IMG/VR virus record: IMGVR_UViG_3300036820_000019
Coordinates: 1-59,487 of that record
DNA length: 59,487 nucleotides
Strand: one strand, 5' to 3'
Source of the DNA: a virus
The position numbers were made by a program, and so were the translations under genes. Every line of letters begins with the position of its first letter. Position 1 is the stretch's first letter. Below, piece by piece: positions 49,013 through 55,655 of this stretch. A model generated the notes under the pieces. The model was not told the DNA's origin. It saw nothing but the letters and a program-made list of their open reading frames with translations, and did not search any database.

Positions 49013-49236
49013 CGGCATTCCTCACACAGGTCCTCGTCGTTGAGGTCGGCGGAGTGCATCCACCACCCACACCCGCGACAGGTGTCGACGTCCGCCAGGG
49101 CTAGCTCGTGTTCGACGTCCTCCTCGGGAACGCCGAACTTGAGAGCGATCTCCGCCGGTAACCGGCAGGTGCCGAGGGTGTCGTTCGCTATCCGGCGCCA
49201 GTCTCCTCGGTTCGGCTTCGGTCCGTCCATGGTCAC
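49009..49236 (-). CDS. Zinc-ribbon protein
   Basis: This protein has 75 residues with a GTG at 49236 in a GTGA overlap; ATG 49230 is an alternative. A helical part (LPAEIALKFGVPEEDVEHEL) looks like a small helix-turn-helix and is followed by CRGCGWWMHSADL and LCEECR, a zinc ribbon. It may be a regulator. Confidence 0.55.
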   Translation of the reverse strand: MTMDGPKPNRGDWRRIANDTLGTCRLPAEIALKFGVPEEDVEHELALADVDTCRGCGWWMHSADLNDEDLCEECR

Positions 49237-49625
49237 GTGTGCGGCCCGACCTCGGGATGGTGAACCGTGATCCATGCGCCGCGCCAGGCCGAATCGTTGT
49301 CGAGGACGTGCGCGCCCATGATGCGGCCGCCGGTCATGGTGCCTTCGGCCTCCTCGTCCTTGACCTCGAACTCCTCGGTGACGTCGCCGACGTCCAGCCC
49401 TACCGGGTAATTGCCGGGCGGCAGTGTCGTCTTGCCCCAGGCAATCCCGACGTGGACAACCTCCTCGACTCGGTCGATGGTGCCGAGGGTGGCTAGGTCC
49501 GAGCTGCCGTGGCTGTACCGCACGAGCGGCACTGGCAGGTCGAACCGGAGTTTGCCCGGCGTTATGAGGCGGCCGTCGACCGTGCGGACGTCGACGAAGT
49601 AGAGAGCACCCGACCAGACGTTCAC
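49233..49625 (-). CDS. Beta-rich hypothetical protein
   Basis: This protein has 130 residues with a GTG at 49625. Strands MNVWSGALYFVDVRTVDGRL, ITPGKLRFDLPVPLVRYSH and VVHVGIAWGKTTLPPGNYPV suggest a beta sandwich. No family was recognised. It lies in the early small-gene run. Confidence 0.58.
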   Translation of the reverse strand: MNVWSGALYFVDVRTVDGRLITPGKLRFDLPVPLVRYSHGSSDLATLGTIDRVEEVVHVGIAWGKTTLPPGNYPVGLDVGDVTEEFEVKDEEAEGTMTGGRIMGAHVLDNDSAWRGAWITVHHPEVGPHT

Positions 49626-50119
49626 GGTTGCGCCGGGCCGTCGTTCTGGTCACCGTTGCGTCGACGTGGCAGGAGCAAGCGCACCTTGTCGGGATAGGCC
49701 CGCGCGGCGGCCTGTTGCAGGACCCTCGATTGCAAGACGTGGACCGGGATCAACATCTCGTTCACGTCGAGGTCGTCGTCGCCGAGGGCAGCCACCATCC
49801 GTCCGGCGATCTGCCCGAGGTCGTGCAGGATCGATTGCTCCTCGTCGGTCATGAGTCCAGCGAGCTGGGCCCGTAGGGCATCGCGGTCGTTCGTGTATGC
49901 GACGACGAGGTCCTGCGCCTGAGTCAGACGAGCAGTCAGACGTTCGACCCGGACGTCGCGATCCTCGCCGGGCCGCTCGACCTCACGGGTGAAGCTAGGG
50001 ACCTCGAAGTCCGGCGTGCGGCCGCCGGTCGCGGCCACGGGCCCGACGTTCGGTTTCGGGTCCTTCGGATGCCCGACCGGCGTCGAGGTCAGACCGAGCA
50101 GTTCACGGATACGGCTCAT
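49622..50119 (-). CDS. Coiled-coil hypothetical protein
   Basis: This protein has 165 residues. The N-terminus is MSRIRELLGLTSTPVGHP, then a disordered stretch, a helix (RVERLTARLTQAQDLVVAYT) and a helical C-terminal half. It has a basic segment near the end (KVRLLLPRRRNGDQN). No function is visible. Confidence 0.58.
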   Translation of the reverse strand: MSRIRELLGLTSTPVGHPKDPKPNVGPVAATGGRTPDFEVPSFTREVERPGEDRDVRVERLTARLTQAQDLVVAYTNDRDALRAQLAGLMTDEEQSILHDLGQIAGRMVAALGDDDLDVNEMLIPVHVLQSRVLQQAAARAYPDKVRLLLPRRRNGDQNDGPAQP

Positions 50120-50190
50120 TCGTCGTCCTCATCGGCGCAATTTATGGCGCCACGGACGGCATCGAGGAGCCTCGACACGACATTGTTCAC
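50116..50190 (-). CDS. Tiny peptide gene, 24 residues
   Basis: A GTG at 50190 overlaps the upstream stop (GTGA) and its TGA overlaps the next ATG (ATGA). The product NNVVSRLLDAVRGAINCADE is an amphipathic helix with an acidic end. The exact packing favours translation; a function is not visible. Confidence 0.42.
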   Translation of the reverse strand: MNNVVSRLLDAVRGAINCADEDDE

Positions 50191-50378
50191 GACTTCACCT
50201 GATGATCGGCGAGTTCCGCCGCGGCCATGGACCGGTCGGAGTACCAGTTCCCTCGCCAGTCCGGCGTGCGGCCGCGCCACTCGGTCGCCGTGCCGAACGT
50301 GCATCTCTCGACGCCGACGAAGTCCGACGGGTCGTCGTGGTACCAGGAGGCGAACCCGATCCCGTCCGGGATCGTCAC
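50187..50378 (-). CDS. Small hypothetical protein
   Basis: This protein has 63 residues from the GTG at 50378, just after the upstream stop. It is aromatic-rich (GFASWYHDDPSDFVGVERC, TPDWRGNWYSDRSM) with a helical end. It was not recognised. Confidence 0.52.
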   Translation of the reverse strand: MTIPDGIGFASWYHDDPSDFVGVERCTFGTATEWRGRTPDWRGNWYSDRSMAAAELADHQVKS

Positions 50379-50380
50379 GG

Positions 50381-50656
50381 CTACCGCTTGCGGCGGCGTC
50401 GGCAGGTCATCGAGTGCACGTCGTACAAGACGCCGTGATTCTCTCTGATGAGGACTGCCGAGGCGGCCGACTTGAGCGAGACGTGCGAGCCCTCGGCGTT
50501 GCGACCGGTGAACAGATACCGGCCGGTTGCATTGGGTTCGGCGTCGAGGATCACTCGTCGGCCGTGGTCGTCGAGAGCCGCGAACGTCTGCGCCTTGCAG
50601 GCGTAGCAGGGCCGTATGGGCCCCGGTGCAGCGGCGATAGTGACGACTTCGTCCAT
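50381..50656 (-). CDS. Small cysteine-containing protein
   Basis: This protein has 91 residues from ATG 50656. CYACKAQTF, then a strand pair RVILDAEPNATGRYLFTGRN and a C-terminal SMTCRRRRKR. ATG 50667 and GTG 50686 are in-frame alternatives and none has a clear ribosome binding site. A promoter-like pair (TTGCGA, 18 bases, TATCAC at 50677-50682) lies just upstream, so a leaderless start at 50667 is conceivable. Confidence 0.52.
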   Translation of the reverse strand: MDEVVTIAAAPGPIRPCYACKAQTFAALDDHGRRVILDAEPNATGRYLFTGRNAEGSHVSLKSAASAVLIRENHGVLYDVHSMTCRRRRKR

Positions 50657-50712
50657 GACAACGAGCATACCCGGAAGTGATAGCACTTAAACGCACTCCC
50701 TCGCAACAGGCC

Positions 50713-50901
50713 TCATTCATCCTCATCGACTAACCGCACGTCGAGCCACCGATCTTTCCGGTAGCGGCCGATGGTCTCACCCTGGCGCTTGATGAGGAGC
50801 TGTCCGTCCTTCGTCTTGCGGAAGTGCGAGGCGTTCGGGTGCTCGATGGTGCGCGGTCCGCCGAACGCCACGGGCGGCACGGAGATGATGGCTTTCCTCA
50901 C
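50713..50901 (-). CDS. Small basic hypothetical protein
   Basis: This protein has 62 residues with a GTGA overlap at 50901. It has strands AIISVPPVAFGG, GQLLIKRQGETIGRYRKDR and WLDVRLVDEDE. The centre is basic and the end acidic. It was not recognised. Confidence 0.55.
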   Translation of the reverse strand: MRKAIISVPPVAFGGPRTIEHPNASHFRKTKDGQLLIKRQGETIGRYRKDRWLDVRLVDEDE

Positions 50902-51077
50902 GAGATTTTGAGCAGGTGCGCCCAGCCTTGGTTCGCCTGCAACTCCGCGACGACGGTCTCGACGGCGACACGGCACGAATGCGGTGACTCGAACGGGCAG
51001 CCCCTAGCCGCCCACGCCTTTGTGACCCGGTCCTCGAGTATCGCTCGAACGACGGGATGCGGTTGTTTCACCTGCAC
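50898..51077 (-). CDS. Small hypothetical protein with strong ribosome binding site
   Basis: This protein has 59 residues. The GTG at 51077 is six bases from GAGGAGG. The sequence contains VVRAILEDRVTKAWAARGC and RVAVETVVAELQANQGW, two helices with two cysteines between. Its first 74 bases overlap the end of the gene at 51004-51219 in another frame, an unusual length in this genome. Confidence 0.58.
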   Translation of the reverse strand: MQVKQPHPVVRAILEDRVTKAWAARGCPFESPHSCRVAVETVVAELQANQGWAHLLKIS

Positions 51078-51219
51078 GTGATTCCTCCTCTGAGTAGGGC
51101 CAGTCGATGATCTGCGGTTCGTTGGCGGTGCGGTAGCCGTTCAGGTGCAACGTGGCATCGATGAGGCGGCCGACCTCCTCGGCGACGTCGTCAGGCAGGA
51201 CGAGGACGATGGCTTTCAC
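51004..51219 (-). CDS. Small hypothetical protein with run-on C-terminus
   Basis: This protein has 71 residues with a GTGA overlap at 51219. The first 45 residues (KAIVLVLPDDVAEEVGRLID, then ATLHLNGYR) look like an ordered alpha/beta unit. The last 25 (TTASRRSSDTRGPGHKGVGG) are low in structure and are read from DNA that also encodes the next gene. A former stop near 51075 may have been lost. Confidence 0.5.
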   Translation of the reverse strand: MKAIVLVLPDDVAEEVGRLIDATLHLNGYRTANEPQIIDWPYSEEESRAGETTASRRSSDTRGPGHKGVGG

Positions 51220-51539
51220 CGGTCCGCCCGGTATTGCCGGAGTTCGCCGAGGAGCATGGCGGCGCGACCCTTGTCGATGATCTCGTTCTCGGTGAGGAAC
51301 CGGAACACCATCGAGTCGTGTTCGGCCGCCTCGGCTATGGCGAGCCAGTCGAGGGCGGTCTGTCGGACCTCGGCGACGGTCAACTGCCCATAGGCGGACC
51401 GGTGCCACATGCCGAGCGAGGACGAATACATGACCTCGACGCGGCAGAACGGCTCGCCGTCGACATTGACACCCGATTCGATGTTGACCTGGTCGACGTG
51501 TTGCGAACCCTCGGGTACCGGGCCGGGCCCGTGCGACAT
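51216..51539 (-). CDS. Hypothetical protein
   Basis: This protein has 107 residues from ATG 51539. The first half is beta-rich (VNVDGEPFCRVEVMYSSS) and the second half helical (VAEVRQTALDWLAIAEAAEH, then RAAMLLGELRQYRADR). It was not recognised. Confidence 0.58.
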   Translation of the reverse strand: MSHGPGPVPEGSQHVDQVNIESGVNVDGEPFCRVEVMYSSSLGMWHRSAYGQLTVAEVRQTALDWLAIAEAAEHDSMVFRFLTENEIIDKGRAAMLLGELRQYRADR

Positions 51540-51541
51540 GC

Positions 51542-51769
51542 TCACCCGACGACCGCCTGGCGCAGGTGCGTGAGTGCTCCCTTGACGTTGAGACGCCGGG
51601 CCGACCGGTCCCACGAGTTCAGCGGACGGTCGTCATCCAGTTCGGCCGCCTTGCGGGCAACCTCGACGAGGGCATCCCATATGGGACCCTCGACCTCGAC
51701 GATGGCGTGCTTCTCGCCCTTGTAGTCCGCGTCCAACTGCTCGAACACGGGGATCATGGGCCCGTTCAT
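51542..51769 (-). CDS. Small hypothetical protein
   Basis: This protein has 75 residues with an ATGA overlap at 51769. Strands (PVFEQLDADYKGEKHAIVEV) precede a helix (PIWDALVEVARKAAELDD). Nothing decides a function. Confidence 0.55.
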   Translation of the reverse strand: MNGPMIPVFEQLDADYKGEKHAIVEVEGPIWDALVEVARKAAELDDDRPLNSWDRSARRLNVKGALTHLRQAVVG

Positions 51770-52092
51770 GCGGGCATCTCGATCGACCCGACGGGAGCAT
51801 CGCGCTCGTAGGAGTGCAGGCCGTTGTGCCCGGCGGCGAAGGTGCAACGCCAACCGCCCTTGATCGCGCCGAAACGGCACTTCGGCTCGTCGGCCTTGAC
51901 CTCTCGCTCGTGCCAATTGCCGGTGCGGTCGCCGACGACGTAGGACTTCCATTCGTCCACATTCCACCCGGCGATCTGGTAGCCGTTGTTGTCGATGACG
52001 AGGGCGCCGGTGCCGGTGACGTGCGCGTGCGTGGCGTCGGGGTAGTCCCGCCAGGTCGAGCCCTTCGGCCCTCTCACTCTCACTCTGACCAT
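51766..52092 (-). CDS. Hypothetical protein with Cys/His knuckle
   Basis: This protein has 108 residues. Two beta hairpins with basic start (VRVRVRGPKGSTWRDYPD) are followed by CRFGAIKGGWRCTFAAGHNG, a possible zinc knuckle, and an acidic end. It overlaps the upstream gene by 13 bases. Confidence 0.55.
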   Translation of the reverse strand: MVRVRVRGPKGSTWRDYPDATHAHVTGTGALVIDNNGYQIAGWNVDEWKSYVVGDRTGNWHEREVKADEPKCRFGAIKGGWRCTFAAGHNGLHSYERDAPVGSIEMPA

Positions 52093-52442
52093 TTGCGTGC
52101 CTCCGGTTCGAGCTTGTAGACCTCGTCGAGGGAGATCGTCACGGCGGTGTTTATAGCGGTGAGTTGCGTCTCGGTCGAGACCTTGACGCCGTTGTCGTCG
52201 ACGTAGCCCGCGTCAAGACTTTGTTTCACGCCTATGAGCGTGCCGCAGGCCCGACCGGCGACCATCGCGTAGTGCGCCGCCTGGTCGACGAGAGCGTCGA
52301 CTTCGTTCTGCAAGTCGAGGACGAACCGCGCCAGGACGTCGCCGTCAGCTTGCAGGTCATCCCATCGTTTGACCGTGCGCGACCGGTTCTGCCAGGCGAC
52401 CGCCGCGGCGACCGCCTTCGATACGACTTGAGTGTCAGCCAT
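52080..52442 (-). CDS. Helical hypothetical protein
   Basis: This protein has 120 residues and is mostly helical (VSKAVAAAVAWQNRSRTVKR, DLQNEVDALVDQAAHYAMVA, LTAINTAVTISLDEVYKLEP). No family was recognised. ATG 52442 overlaps the DUF1643 gene by eight bases. Confidence 0.58.
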   Translation of the reverse strand: MADTQVVSKAVAAAVAWQNRSRTVKRWDDLQADGDVLARFVLDLQNEVDALVDQAAHYAMVAGRACGTLIGVKQSLDAGYVDDNGVKVSTETQLTAINTAVTISLDEVYKLEPEARKWSE

Positions 52443-52950
52443 GGGAGCGGAACCTTTCGTAGGGTGTCACGTCGGCGAGGTAGAGCGGGTGCTTCGGTGA
52501 GCCGTCGGCGTTGTGGCCGAGGCATTGCCAGGACGATCTCAGCATGAGCGGCACGGTCCCGAGGGCCTTCGACGGCGGGACACCTTTCGGCGTGCCTGCG
52601 CCCCATCCAGCCATCACTAACCCGACTCTGTGATCGGAGAGGACGTTCGCCCAGGCGATCCAGTTCAGCATGCCCTCCGGGTCGCCTGGGTCGAGGAGAT
52701 GCTTCGGCTTCGTGCAACGCCGGGCGTAGAGGTTGATGACGACGATCCCGTCGTACTCCTCGCGCTGGGCGAACTTCATGCACTTGCGGATCGTGTTGTC
52801 GTCGACCTCGGCGTCGGCCGTCGACGGGTTGAGCATGATCCACGCCATGATCTCGCCGGAGCCCCAGGTGCGCCGGAGTTCGTACCGGTAGAGACCATCG
52901 TTCGAGAGGTCGGCGGAGCGCATTATGTCAGTGTCCAGAGGTTCGCTCAC
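52435..52950 (-). CDS. DUF1643 family protein
   Basis: This protein has 171 residues. The family pattern is clear: YRYELRRTW, then AWIMLNPSTADAEVDDNTIR, KCMKFAQREEYDGIVVINLY, AWGAGT and CLGHNADGSPKHPLYL. DUF1643 proteins are widespread in phages and plasmids and their biochemical role is not known. The GTG at 52950 starts the frame, with a 23-base overlap with the upstream gene. Confidence 0.82.
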   Translation of the reverse strand: MSEPLDTDIMRSADLSNDGLYRYELRRTWGSGEIMAWIMLNPSTADAEVDDNTIRKCMKFAQREEYDGIVVINLYARRCTKPKHLLDPGDPEGMLNWIAWANVLSDHRVGLVMAGWGAGTPKGVPPSKALGTVPLMLRSSWQCLGHNADGSPKHPLYLADVTPYERFRSHG

Positions 52951-53089
52951 CGTGATTCTCCAATCTCTCGGCGGCCTCGATGAGGAGGGCGACGCGTTCC
53001 TCGGCGGTCCGGCCTCGGAGGTCGTTCGCCAGGCGCTCGTTGTTCATGGCGTGCGCCCAGTTCCGGGTAACCGTCGTCGGCGGGTTCAT
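52928..53089 (-). CDS. Small helical protein
   Basis: This protein has 53 residues with an ATGA overlap at 53089. It is one long charged helix (NNERLANDLRGRTAEERVAL, LIEAAERLENHG). It could form a coiled coil. The role is unknown. Confidence 0.55.
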   Translation of the reverse strand: MNPPTTVTRNWAHAMNNERLANDLRGRTAEERVALLIEAAERLENHGERTSGH

Positions 53090-53544
53090 CGGGTCGGCCT
53101 CGACCAGAGCTGGTCGACGATGTACGACCGGACGGCGTTCTGATTGTGCGACCCGACCTGTTTGAATATCGCCTCGCGCAGTTCGTTGATGGCCGTCTCG
53201 AGTGGCTTCTGCCGAGTCGACGACTTCTCCATCGAGAGCTGCGCCAAACGCCGGTCGGCCTCGTGCTGCTCCGCCACGGCGAGAACACGGAACGGGTCGT
53301 CGACGGGGAGTTCGCCGACCCACTTCACGGCTACACCCTTGAGCCCGGCGACGTCGCCGTCGGCGTCGTAGGTCGGGTGCACTTCGTAGATGCAACCGGG
53401 CGTGCCCTTCGTCTTTTGGAACACCCACGGCGTCTCATCGGGCGCCGATTCTCGGACCCAGAGCCATCGCTGTTTACCGTTGACGATCCTGCGCCCGAGG
53501 GCGATCCATCGTTCGGTGCGGTCCTCGACCTCGGGCGTCGTCAC
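53086..53544 (-). CDS. Hypothetical protein
   Basis: This protein has 152 residues with a GTGA overlap at 53544. The N-terminal half has strands (ERWIALGRRIVNGKQRWLWV, GLKGVAVKWVGELPVDDPF). The second half is helical with basic and aromatic residues (AINELREAIFKQVGSHNQNA). It was not recognised. Confidence 0.58.
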   Translation of the reverse strand: MTTPEVEDRTERWIALGRRIVNGKQRWLWVRESAPDETPWVFQKTKGTPGCIYEVHPTYDADGDVAGLKGVAVKWVGELPVDDPFRVLAVAEQHEADRRLAQLSMEKSSTRQKPLETAINELREAIFKQVGSHNQNAVRSYIVDQLWSRPTR

Positions 53545-53852
53545 GACGGGTTCCCGAAGCGTCGAATGTCGGGAGTCCACTCGCCGGTGGCGGCGGACAT
53601 GCCGAGGTCGGCGAGAAGTTCGGCTTTGGTCGGGCCCTCGTCGGGCCCTCCCGGCCGCATGAGCATAATTATTTCGAGGGCGGCGTTCAGCCAGCCGGTC
53701 ATGCAGGCGACGGTGTCGATCAATTCGATTCGGGGCATGGTGAGCAGCGTCCGGGCGAGTTCGCCCTTCGTGCCCTGAGCATCCATGGCCGTCAGTGCCA
53801 TGACGCAGTTCGAGGCGGCGGCGTCGAGCCGCGGGTTGCGGTCGGCGGTCAT
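53541..53852 (-). CDS. Helical hypothetical protein
   Basis: This protein has 103 residues from ATG 53852 (ATGA overlap). It has helices DAAASNCVMALTAMDAQGTK and MPRIELIDTVACMTGWLNAA and a Gly/Pro-rich turn. No family was recognised. Confidence 0.57.
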   Translation of the reverse strand: MTADRNPRLDAAASNCVMALTAMDAQGTKGELARTLLTMPRIELIDTVACMTGWLNAALEIIMLMRPGGPDEGPTKAELLADLGMSAATGEWTPDIRRFGNPS

Positions 53853-54277
53853 GCGAGCGAACCCGTGCGGAACGCAGCGAGGAGTTCGAGTTCCGACAGA
53901 CCCGAGACAGGGGCCGGGCAATCGGCGAGGACGGCGAAGCCGAACGAGAGAGCAGCGAGAGCGACCTCGGCCTCGGGGAACAGGACGACGTCGCCGACAC
54001 ACATCGAACGGAAGTACTGCCCGGTCGGACGGCTGTCGGAGTTCATGAGGGCGAACACGGTCTCGGCCGCGTCGAGGAGTTCGGCGAGCGGCGACCACTT
54101 GGCGGAGACGTCGCGCTGGGCCGGGCCCACAGCAACGGAGCCTTCGTAGACGACGACGAGCTGGTCGGTCGGGAGGACCGCCTGTTCGGCCGTGTCAGGG
54201 AACCGGCAGTACGCGGGACGAGGGACGACTTCGCCCTCGGAGTCGCGGGTGATGTTGCCGAGGAATTGGTAACGCAT
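53849..54277 (-). CDS. Hypothetical protein behind promoter copy F
   Basis: This protein has 142 residues. ATG 54277 is nine bases from AGGAGG. Strands (MRYQFLGNITRDSEGEVVPR, DQLVVVYEGSVAVGPAQRDV) precede helices (PLAELLDAAETVFALMN). It is the first gene of the long small-gene transcript that reads to the terminase genes. The function is unknown. Confidence 0.62.
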   Translation of the reverse strand: MRYQFLGNITRDSEGEVVPRPAYCRFPDTAEQAVLPTDQLVVVYEGSVAVGPAQRDVSAKWSPLAELLDAAETVFALMNSDSRPTGQYFRSMCVGDVVLFPEAEVALAALSFGFAVLADCPAPVSGLSELELLAAFRTGSLA

Positions 54278-54372
54278 GATGCATTGCCTCCTGGGGGAGT
54301 CATTCTGTCGGCGCCTTGCCAACAGGTGAAACGGTACTCGTCGACGGCCGGGCCGTCAAGACAATCTTTCAC
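54278..54372 (-). promoter_or_regulatory. Early promoter with 5' hairpin leader (copy F)
   Basis: The box GTGAAAGATTGTCTTGAC is at 54355-54372, -35 TTGACG at 54354-54359, spacer 17, -10 TACCGT at 54331-54336. The hairpin GTTGGC-AAGGC-GCCGAC is at 54307-54323, then CTCCCCCAGGAGG. A GC-rich hairpin lies just upstream of the box. Confidence 0.75.
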
Positions 54373-54376
54373 GAGC

Positions 54377-54410
54377 GGCCCGGCCGAGACTTACACTCAC
54401 CGGCCGGGCC
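54377..54410 (-). terminator. GC-rich hairpin, probable terminator
   Basis: GGCCCGGCCG at 54377-54386 pairs exactly with CGGCCGGGCC at 54401-54410 over a 14-base loop. It lies between the stop of the gene at 54425 and promoter box F. No U-run follows, as is common for hairpins proposed as terminators in high-GC Actinobacteria. Confidence 0.6.
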
Positions 54411-54424
54411 CTCGATCGTTCGGT

Positions 54425-54970
54425 TTACGCAGACGCCACCTGCCAAACTCCGTTCTCGTCTTGGACCATGTCCTCGACGGGGACGAGTGCCGTGGTCGCT
54501 TTGCCGAGATCGGCAACGACCGTCTCATCATGCGCGGCCTGGCGAGCCAGACCCTCGGCGTGAAGGTTGTCGAGGTTCGGCGTGTCGGGCCGGGTAGCCG
54601 GGTCGGAGCCAGCGTCTTCCCATGCCTTGACGCTCGCCGTCTCCTCGCGGATCGCGTTCAGCCGTGCCGTCCGCTCTGCACCGGTCAGCTTCGACTTCGG
54701 CTTCGGGTCGGGACGGACCGCCTTGCGTGCGTTCGCCTTGCGAGCGGCGACTTTGCCGGGCGCCTTTTTGATGACGGCGGCGTGAGGGTCCTTCGCCGGG
54801 GCGGCCGCTTTGACCGGTGCGGGCTTGCCGCCTCCGGGCTTCTCCGGTCCGCCCTTTGCTGCCACGCGGGCAGCGCACGCCTTCTCCGACTTACAGCGCG
54901 GAGTGGTTCGCGGTGAAGGGAACTTGTAGCCGCAGACTTCGCAGTTCTCGTGCTTGGTTTCGGTTGCCAT
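54425..54970 (-). CDS. Cysteine-start, lysine/alanine-rich protein
   Basis: This protein has 181 residues from ATG 54970 (AGGAGG). The first 35 residues have CEVCGYKFPSPRTTPRCKSE and a further cysteine, a zinc-ribbon-like start. Residues 45-100 are a Lys/Ala/Pro-rich, histone-like tract (KAAAPAKDPHAAVIKKAPGK, VAARKANARKAVRPDPKP). The end is helical and acidic. It may be a DNA-binding protein. It stands alone between a promoter and a terminator. Confidence 0.65.
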   Translation of the reverse strand: MATETKHENCEVCGYKFPSPRTTPRCKSEKACAARVAAKGGPEKPGGGKPAPVKAAAPAKDPHAAVIKKAPGKVAARKANARKAVRPDPKPKSKLTGAERTARLNAIREETASVKAWEDAGSDPATRPDTPNLDNLHAEGLARQAAHDETVVADLGKATTALVPVEDMVQDENGVWQVASA

Positions 54971-55071
54971 GGGCTCCTCCTGGGGGAGTCGATTCGGTCG
55001 GGCGCCTTGCCCGGCTCGTTGCATCGGTGACTGTAATGGAGCACCGCGGAAAGGTCAAGACAATCTTTCAA
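54971..55071 (-). promoter_or_regulatory. Early promoter with 5' hairpin leader (copy G)
   Basis: The box TTGAAAGATTGTCTTGAC is at 55054-55071, -35 TTGACC at 55053-55058, spacer 17, -10 TACAGT at 55030-55035. The hairpin CGGGC-AAGGC-GCCCG is at 54999-55013, about ten bases after the predicted start, then CTCCCCCAGGAGG. It drives the lysine-rich gene alone. Confidence 0.72.
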
Positions 55072-55080
55072 GATGCGACA

Positions 55081-55108
55081 GGCGGGCCCCGCTCGCCCAG
55101 GGCCCGCC
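55081..55108 (-). terminator. GC-rich hairpin, probable terminator
   Basis: GGCGGGCCC at 55081-55089 pairs exactly with GGGCCCGCC at 55100-55108 over a ten-base loop. It follows the cupin stop by seven bases and precedes promoter box G. The place and shape repeat those at 54377-54410. Confidence 0.6.
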
Positions 55109-55115
55109 CGGCGCT

Positions 55116-55655
55116 CTAGTGCAAGGGCGGAGCGTGAGGGCAGCCCTGCGCGATCAGTTCATCCCGCGTCCCGACCTTCGCGCAGAGGAGACATTCGAGA
55201 ACGCCGGGGAGGTCCGAGGCGACCGACGTGTACTCGACCGGTGTCATCCGGTCCTCGGAGTCGACGGGCATGTGCGGCGCACCGACAGCGAGGATGACGT
55301 GCTCGCTGATGGCGCCGACGGCGTGCGGTTCCATGCCGGGCACGAGGTAGATATCCCCGGCCTCGGTCGGGTGGATCTTGCCGCCTATGGTGACCGTCCC
55401 GTTGCCCGCCATGATGACGAGCAAGTGGTCGCCTGGGTGCGTGTGAGGAGTGAATCCGTCGCCCGCCTCGAGTCGGATGAGGTCGGCACCGAGGGCACCG
55501 TTCGAGACGAGCCCTCGGCCGTGCGCGTTCGAGTGCGCCATCTCCGCCGGGTAGTCGCCTATGAACCGTGAGACGTCGGCCGAGACGGTGAACAGCTTGC
55601 CTCGGTCGTAGCCGAGGATGCCCTGGCCCCACTTGACGATCTGTAGTTCGCTCAC
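55116..55655 (-). CDS. Cupin-domain protein
   Basis: This protein has 179 residues with a GTGA overlap at 55655. The cupin motifs are TPHTHPGDHLLVIMAGNG with three histidine/acid ligands, and AGDIYLVPGMEPHAVGA with the last His. It should form a small beta barrel that binds a metal or sugar. A C-terminal CLLCAKVGT pair and QGCPHAPPLH may hold zinc. It is the last gene of the ParB/PAPS operon. Confidence 0.8.
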   Translation of the reverse strand: MSELQIVKWGQGILGYDRGKLFTVSADVSRFIGDYPAEMAHSNAHGRGLVSNGALGADLIRLEAGDGFTPHTHPGDHLLVIMAGNGTVTIGGKIHPTEAGDIYLVPGMEPHAVGAISEHVILAVGAPHMPVDSEDRMTPVEYTSVASDLPGVLECLLCAKVGTRDELIAQGCPHAPPLH

